Source of the DNA: Flavobacterium sp. | Lineage (GTDB): Bacteria; Bacteroidota; Bacteroidia; Flavobacteriales; Flavobacteriaceae | Assembly: GCF_030146175.1 (NCBI RefSeq) | Contig: NZ_JASLCE010000016.1 | Coordinates: 1-19,279, forward strand | Reading direction: 5' to 3' | Length of the DNA stretch: 19,279 nucleotides | Shown here: positions 16,147 through 19,279 of the stretch, in pieces | Numbering within the stretch: position 1 is the stretch's first letter | How the letters are laid out: each line of letters opens with the position of its first letter | The notes under the pieces: model-generated | The model's input: the letters and a program-made list of their open reading frames with translations, nothing else | Databases searched by the model: none | What the model was told of the DNA's origin: nothing | Made by a program: the position numbers and the translations under genes

Positions 16147-16659
16147 ATGAAACAGTTAAAAACTTTACTTATCGCTGCTGCACTTTTCATTGGTGCTAGT
16201 CAAACTATTTCTGCACAGGCGAAAATAGCGCATATCAACGTAAGTGAATTGATGACAAGCTACCCGGATATGAAAACCGCACAGGCTCAAGTGAAAAAAA
16301 TTGGTGAGACATACGATGCACAATATAAAACCATGGTTAGCGAGTATCAAACCAAATTGAAAAAATACGAGTCGGAAGCTGCAACAGTAACAGAAGCAAT
16401 CAACGAAACACGTTCTAAAGAAATGCAGGACATGGGTCAGAGAATCCAACAGTACAGAGAAAACGCTGGAAAAGAATTACAACAAAAAGAATTGGATCTT
16501 GTAAAACCAATCATGGAAAAAGCAAGAACGGCTATCCAGAAAGTAGCGAAAGCAAAAGGATATCAGTATGTTTTAGATTCAACTGACGGAAGTGGTGTAA
16601 TTTTAGCTGACGGTCCGGATTTATTAGGTGACGTTAAAAAAGAATTAGGATTTAAATAA
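16147..16659 (+). CDS. skp: OmpH/Skp-family periplasmic chaperone
   Basis: A 170-aa protein of normal Skp length. The signal peptide spans residues 1-23 (cleavage ISA-Q). KIAHINVSELMTSYPDMKTA opens the body, a coiled-coil stretch (~35-115) forms the tentacles, and GYQYVLDSTDGSGVILADG closes it, as in OmpH proteins. It should chaperone unfolded outer-membrane proteins in the periplasm for the upstream BamA. It is the last gene of the porG-uppS-bamA-skp-skp cluster, which ends at a strong terminator. It is a paralogue of the preceding gene without the tail. Confidence 0.95.
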   Translation: MKQLKTLLIAAALFIGASQTISAQAKIAHINVSELMTSYPDMKTAQAQVKKIGETYDAQYKTMVSEYQTKLKKYESEAATVTEAINETRSKEMQDMGQRIQQYRENAGKELQQKELDLVKPIMEKARTAIQKVAKAKGYQYVLDSTDGSGVILADGPDLLGDVKKELGFK

Positions 16660-16678
16660 TCATTATATTCATAAAAAT

Positions 16679-16712
16679 AAAACTGCTCTTTTTCCAAGGG
16701 CAGTTTTTTTTT
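16679..16712 (+). terminator. Intrinsic terminator of the bamA-skp operon
   Basis: The stem AACTGC/GCAGTT (16681-16686 with 16700-16705) extends by further pairs (one wobble) around a short loop and is followed by a run of T's to 16712. It lies 20 bp after the second skp stop and directly abuts the murI -7 box. Confidence 0.85.
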
Positions 16713-16719
16713 ATATTTG
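16712..16719 (+). promoter_or_regulatory. Candidate murI -7 box (TATATTTG), possibly leaderless transcript
   Basis: TATATTTG matches TAnnTTTG perfectly and ends only 4 bp before the murI ATG at 16724. With usual spacing the RNA would start at or near the A of the start codon. No TTG is seen at -33; the terminator stem occupies that place. Confidence 0.45.
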
Positions 16720-16723
16720 TGTA

Positions 16724-17509
16724 ATGAGTAGTAAAAACCCCATAGGCTTATTCGACTCCGGTGTTGGAGGCATTTCGATCTGGAAAGAGGTACATCAACT
16801 CCTCCCTCATGAAAACACCATCTATTTAGCCGATAGTAAAAACGCCCCTTATGGTCAGAAGACCAAAGAAGACATTATCCGTTTAAGTTGCAAAAATGTT
16901 GATTATCTAATCGAACGCGGTTGCAAAATGGTAATCGTTGCCTGTAATACGGCAACAACCAATGCGATAAAAGAACTACGTGCCCGCTATGACATCCCCT
17001 TTATTGGTATCGAACCGGCGATTAAACCGGCCGCCAATCAGACTCAGACCGAAACCATCGGAATCCTGGCCACAAAAGGAACGTTAAACAGCGAGTTATT
17101 CCACAAAACCATAGCGAACTACCAACACCTCAATATCATTGAACAGGTGGGCTATAATCTCGTTCAACTGATCGAAAACGGCGACCTTGAATCCGAAGAG
17201 ATTAAAGAGCTATTAAAAACCTATCTCGATCCGATGGTAGCCGCCAATATGGATTATCTGGTTTTGGGTTGTACCCACTACCCTTTTCTGATTCCGCAGA
17301 TTAAAGAAATCATTCCGGATCATATTAAAATTATCGACTCCGGTGAAGCTGTTGCAAAACAAACTAAAAACATACTGGAACAAAACGGATTTTTAAACAT
17401 ATCCCACGAAGAAACACAGCATTTGTTCTACACCAATTCGAAAGCGGATGTTCTCAAAAAATTATTGGGTCCTCCCTTCTCCGACAATGTTTCCATAATC
17501 GATTTTTAA
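16724..17509 (+). CDS. murI: Glutamate racemase
   Basis: Cofactor-independent racemase making D-glutamate for peptidoglycan. The 261-aa product has the N-terminal FDSGVGG motif (10-16, Asp11 and Ser12), the first catalytic cysteine in VACNTATTNA (Cys74) and the second in GCTHYPFL (Cys183, with His185). The phosphate/carboxylate-binding ADSKNAPYG (36-44) is also present. Length and motifs are complete. It stands alone between two terminators with its own -7 box and converges on the gamma-carbonic-anhydrase gene. No specific regulator site is seen. Confidence 0.97.
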   Translation: MSSKNPIGLFDSGVGGISIWKEVHQLLPHENTIYLADSKNAPYGQKTKEDIIRLSCKNVDYLIERGCKMVIVACNTATTNAIKELRARYDIPFIGIEPAIKPAANQTQTETIGILATKGTLNSELFHKTIANYQHLNIIEQVGYNLVQLIENGDLESEEIKELLKTYLDPMVAANMDYLVLGCTHYPFLIPQIKEIIPDHIKIIDSGEAVAKQTKNILEQNGFLNISHEETQHLFYTNSKADVLKKLLGPPFSDNVSIIDF

Positions 17510-17527
17510 ACTGAAAATTCATTATAC

Positions 17528-17564
17528 CAAAAAGGCCATCTTTTATCTTAAGATGGCCTTTTGT
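17528..17564. terminator. Bidirectional intrinsic terminator between convergent genes
   Basis: A 13-bp stem with core AAGGCCATCTT/AAGATGGCCTT (17530-17542 with 17550-17562) and a 7-nt loop carries A's on the left arm and T's on the right arm. It can stop murI on the plus strand and the hexapeptide gene on the minus strand. Confidence 0.85.
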
Positions 17565-17599
17565 ATTTTACAAATCTCCGAATTGGGCAAGTAACAAAC

Positions 17600-18112
17600 T
17601 TATTCTTTAAACCAACTGGAATACATCACGTAATTATTCGAAATACGCTCGATTTCCCCGGCGAAATCCGAAGCATTGATATCTTTTACCTTTTTAGCCG
17701 GAACACCCGCGTAAATCACTCCGGATTCCACCACAGTGTTCTGCGTTACCACCGAACCCGCAGCAATAATCGAATTACTCTTGATCACGCAATTATCCAT
17801 TACAATCGCTCCCATACCGATCAAGACATTATCTTCGATCGTACAACCGTGAACAATCGCATTATGCCCGATGGAAACGTTATTTCCTATCACCGTTGGA
17901 TGTTTCTGATACGTACAATGGATCACCGCACCATCCTGGATGTTTACCTTATCACCTACTTTTATATAATGTACATCACCGCGTACAACAGCATTAAACC
18001 AAACACTACATGAGGCACCAAAGGACACATCTCCGACAATAGTGGCATTTTCGGCCACATAACAATCTTCCGGGATTTGAGGATACTTCCCTCTAACTTC
18101 TTTTATAACCAT
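17600..18112 (-). CDS. Gamma-carbonic-anhydrase-family hexapeptide protein
   Basis: A 170-aa left-handed beta-helix protein of the YrdA/PaaY/CamH type, normally a cytoplasmic trimer with metal between subunits. Hexapeptide repeats run ~10-135 (ENATIVGDVSFGASCSVWFNAVVRGD). Candidate metal ligands are His65 (GAVIH), His83 and His88 (SIGHNAIVHG), with the last two spaced as in Cam-type enzymes. The C-terminus is a helix with aromatic residues (VMYSSWFKE). Members are described as carbonic anhydrases or thioesterase/acyltransferase-like proteins, and activity cannot be told from sequence. Its ATG lies 18 bp after a strong terminator that closes the PorP/SprF gene, so it probably has its own, unseen promoter. 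Confidence 0.9.
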   Translation of the reverse strand: MVIKEVRGKYPQIPEDCYVAENATIVGDVSFGASCSVWFNAVVRGDVHYIKVGDKVNIQDGAVIHCTYQKHPTVIGNNVSIGHNAIVHGCTIEDNVLIGMGAIVMDNCVIKSNSIIAAGSVVTQNTVVESGVIYAGVPAKKVKDINASDFAGEIERISNNYVMYSSWFKE

Positions 18113-18122
18113 AACTGTCTTT

Positions 18123-18151
18123 TAAAAAAATGTCCCGAATAAATCGGGACA
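18123..18151 (-). terminator. Strong minus-strand terminator after PorP/SprF gene
   Basis: The stem TGTCCCGA/TCGGGACA (18131-18138 with 18144-18151, 5-nt loop) is followed on the minus strand by eight T's (18123-18130 region). It lies 21 bp after the PorP/SprF stop codon. Confidence 0.85.
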
Positions 18152-18172
18152 GAATTAATAATCTCTTTATAA

Positions 18173-19168
18173 TTAGTTAACTGCAGGACAGTGGCAATCG
18201 TATGGCTCACGCTTACAGAATAAGTTGATACCAAGTGTGATTTGATGGAATCCTGAGTTATCAAATTTTACATCACCCGTTAAGTGTGAATACGTATACG
18301 CAAACATAAAGTTTTTGTAATTCACCCCAACGATAGGAGTGATATATTGTAATTTCTGGTCACTCACGCTGTTATCAGCAACGAATTGAGCACCGTCGAA
18401 ACTTCTTCTATAAGACAAACCTCCCCATAATTTACCGAAGTCCATATCTTTATAAACTTTCAGGTTGATATCGAAGGTTTTCTCTTTGGTTTTATCTACA
18501 TACTGTAACATTACAGATGGCTCCCATGATAATCCGTTATCGCTGTTACCAAACACATAACCCACACTCCATAGATATTTTCTTAAGTTATCACTTTCAA
18601 TATCGGTATAGATATCGCGTTTGTTCGATACGGCATTCTTAACCGTAAAGTGCGTATAGAAATCAAGGTAGTGGTAAGACGCCCCCAAATCGATATTAAA
18701 ATACGAATCTTTTTGTTTCATACCGGCAACGATCGGATCAAACTCGTTTCCAAATTTGGATTCATCCAGCGTACTTTGTACCAAACCGGCACTCATACCA
18801 AATGACAACTGATTTAAATCGTTAACCCCTCTTGAAAAACGGATGTGGTGCGCATAGGTAATCTTACCTCCCATTTGCGAATGATACCCATTTTTATCAT
18901 TAAAAGCAATAATACCAATACCGGATTGCTCTCCAACACTTGTATTAAAACTCAAAGTTTGTAAGGCCGGTGCATCATCTTGTCCAAACCATTGCTGTCT
19001 GGCTGTTAATCGGATTTTTCCACAATTCGCTGCTCCAGCCATAGACGGGTGTATCAGATAATAGTTGTCCGATAAATAATCAGAATAAACTGCAATCCCT
19101 TCCTGTGCAAAGGACATTTGGGATAAAAATAATGCTAAAACTAAATAACGTTTTTTAAAAATATTCAT
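18173..19168 (-). CDS. PorP/SprF-family type IX secretion system membrane protein
   Basis: A 331-aa outer-membrane barrel-type protein with a signal peptide (cleavage SFA-Q near residue 22). The conserved family opening AVYSDYLSDNYYLIHPSMAG, with the ARQQW segment soon after, and the repeated GxxY/F strand patterns identify PorP/SprF. The C-terminus holds four Cys (INLFCKREPYDCHCPAVN counts three; another is Cys49). In F. johnsoniae SprF is required for secretion or surface attachment of the adjacent large adhesin SprB, and paralogues sit next to their own type B substrates. The gene begins 5 bp after a gene ending in a type B sorting domain, so it probably serves that partner. Specificity is inference. 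Confidence 0.93.
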   Translation of the reverse strand: MNIFKKRYLVLALFLSQMSFAQEGIAVYSDYLSDNYYLIHPSMAGAANCGKIRLTARQQWFGQDDAPALQTLSFNTSVGEQSGIGIIAFNDKNGYHSQMGGKITYAHHIRFSRGVNDLNQLSFGMSAGLVQSTLDESKFGNEFDPIVAGMKQKDSYFNIDLGASYHYLDFYTHFTVKNAVSNKRDIYTDIESDNLRKYLWSVGYVFGNSDNGLSWEPSVMLQYVDKTKEKTFDINLKVYKDMDFGKLWGGLSYRRSFDGAQFVADNSVSDQKLQYITPIVGVNYKNFMFAYTYSHLTGDVKFDNSGFHQITLGINLFCKREPYDCHCPAVN

Positions 19169-19173
19169 TTGGG

Positions 19174-19279
19174 TTATCTTTTTAATGAGAAATGCGCTTT
19201 AAACTCTTTAATATCTCCATTCTCGGTATAGGTCACTGTGAACCAGTAATCCGTCGATGGTAGCTGTTGACCGTTCATC
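19174..19279 (-). CDS. T9SS type B sorting-domain protein, C-terminal end (partial)
   Basis: The minus strand is open from the window edge to a TAA at 19174-19176. The last residues are NGQQLPSTDYWFTVTY, then a short spacer, then EFKAHFSLKR and stop. This closely resembles the end of the gliding-motility-associated/type B C-terminal domain (CHU_C, TIGR04131), whose members usually end G-x-PLPSTDYWF...KEFKGHFSLKR. The protein would cross the inner membrane by Sec and the outer membrane by T9SS and is often a very large adhesin. Only about 35 residues are visible. The 5-bp gap to the PorP/SprF gene indicates cotranscription. Confidence 0.85.
   Translation of the reverse strand, partial: MNGQQLPSTDYWFTVTYTENGDIKEFKAHFSLKR

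Noticed and set aside
15582..16449. Phe/Cys/Leu-rich antisense frames opposite the two skp genes
   Set aside because: They mirror the Lys/Glu/Gln-rich codons of the Skp proteins on the other strand and have no independent coding signs.

Overview
The window reads as core chromosome of a Flavobacterium-like member of the Flavobacteriaceae (Bacteroidota). The evidence is the AT-rich intergenic DNA, promoter-like boxes of the Bacteroidota type (TTG, about 19-20 bp, TAnnTTTG), a UppS-BamA-Skp locus preceded by a PorG/DUF6089 barrel, a PorP/SprF protein next to a type IX secretion (T9SS) type B sorting domain, and a trigger factor-ClpP-ClpX series. I see no rRNA, tRNA, CRISPR array, prophage or insertion sequence. 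The longest stretch without a gene is about 150 bases.

Layout. (1) 1-665, plus strand: 3' end of an OmpA-family peptidoglycan-anchored protein. It is followed by a perfect 15-bp hairpin and a bidirectional terminator. (2) 758-4104, minus strand: tig, clpP and clpX in that transcriptional order, with terminator-like hairpins in both gaps. (3) 4229-4567, minus: small four-helix membrane protein of the phage-holin-like family. (4) 4654-7520, minus: an OmpP1/FadL-type porin followed by a GDSL/SGNH lipoprotein, probably one operon for outer-membrane lipid handling. (5) 7665-9145, minus: pdxJ and an alpha/beta hydrolase sharing one base (TAATG). (6) 9240-10793, plus: CBS-ACT-like protein and nadK. 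(7) 10946-16659, plus: porG-like barrel, uppS, bamA and two OmpH/Skp chaperones, an envelope-assembly operon. (8) 16724-17509, plus: murI. (9) 17600-18112, minus: gamma-carbonic-anhydrase-like hexapeptide protein. (10) 18173-19279, minus: PorP/SprF protein and the 3' end of a T9SS type B substrate.

The genes work together mainly around proteostasis (Tig, ClpP, ClpX) and envelope construction: lipid carrier (UppS), peptidoglycan precursor D-Glu (MurI), outer-membrane protein chaperones (Skp) and insertion (BamA), T9SS components (PorG, PorP/SprF), and OmpA anchoring. Cofactor genes (pdxJ, nadK) sit between these blocks.

Nearly everything belongs to known families. I found no convincing undescribed system. 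The best leads are the extended charged tail of the first Skp protein, the terminator/promoter layout of the tig-clpP-clpX locus, the porG-bamA linkage, the CBS-ACT protein next to nadK, and the palindromic hairpin at 678-710.
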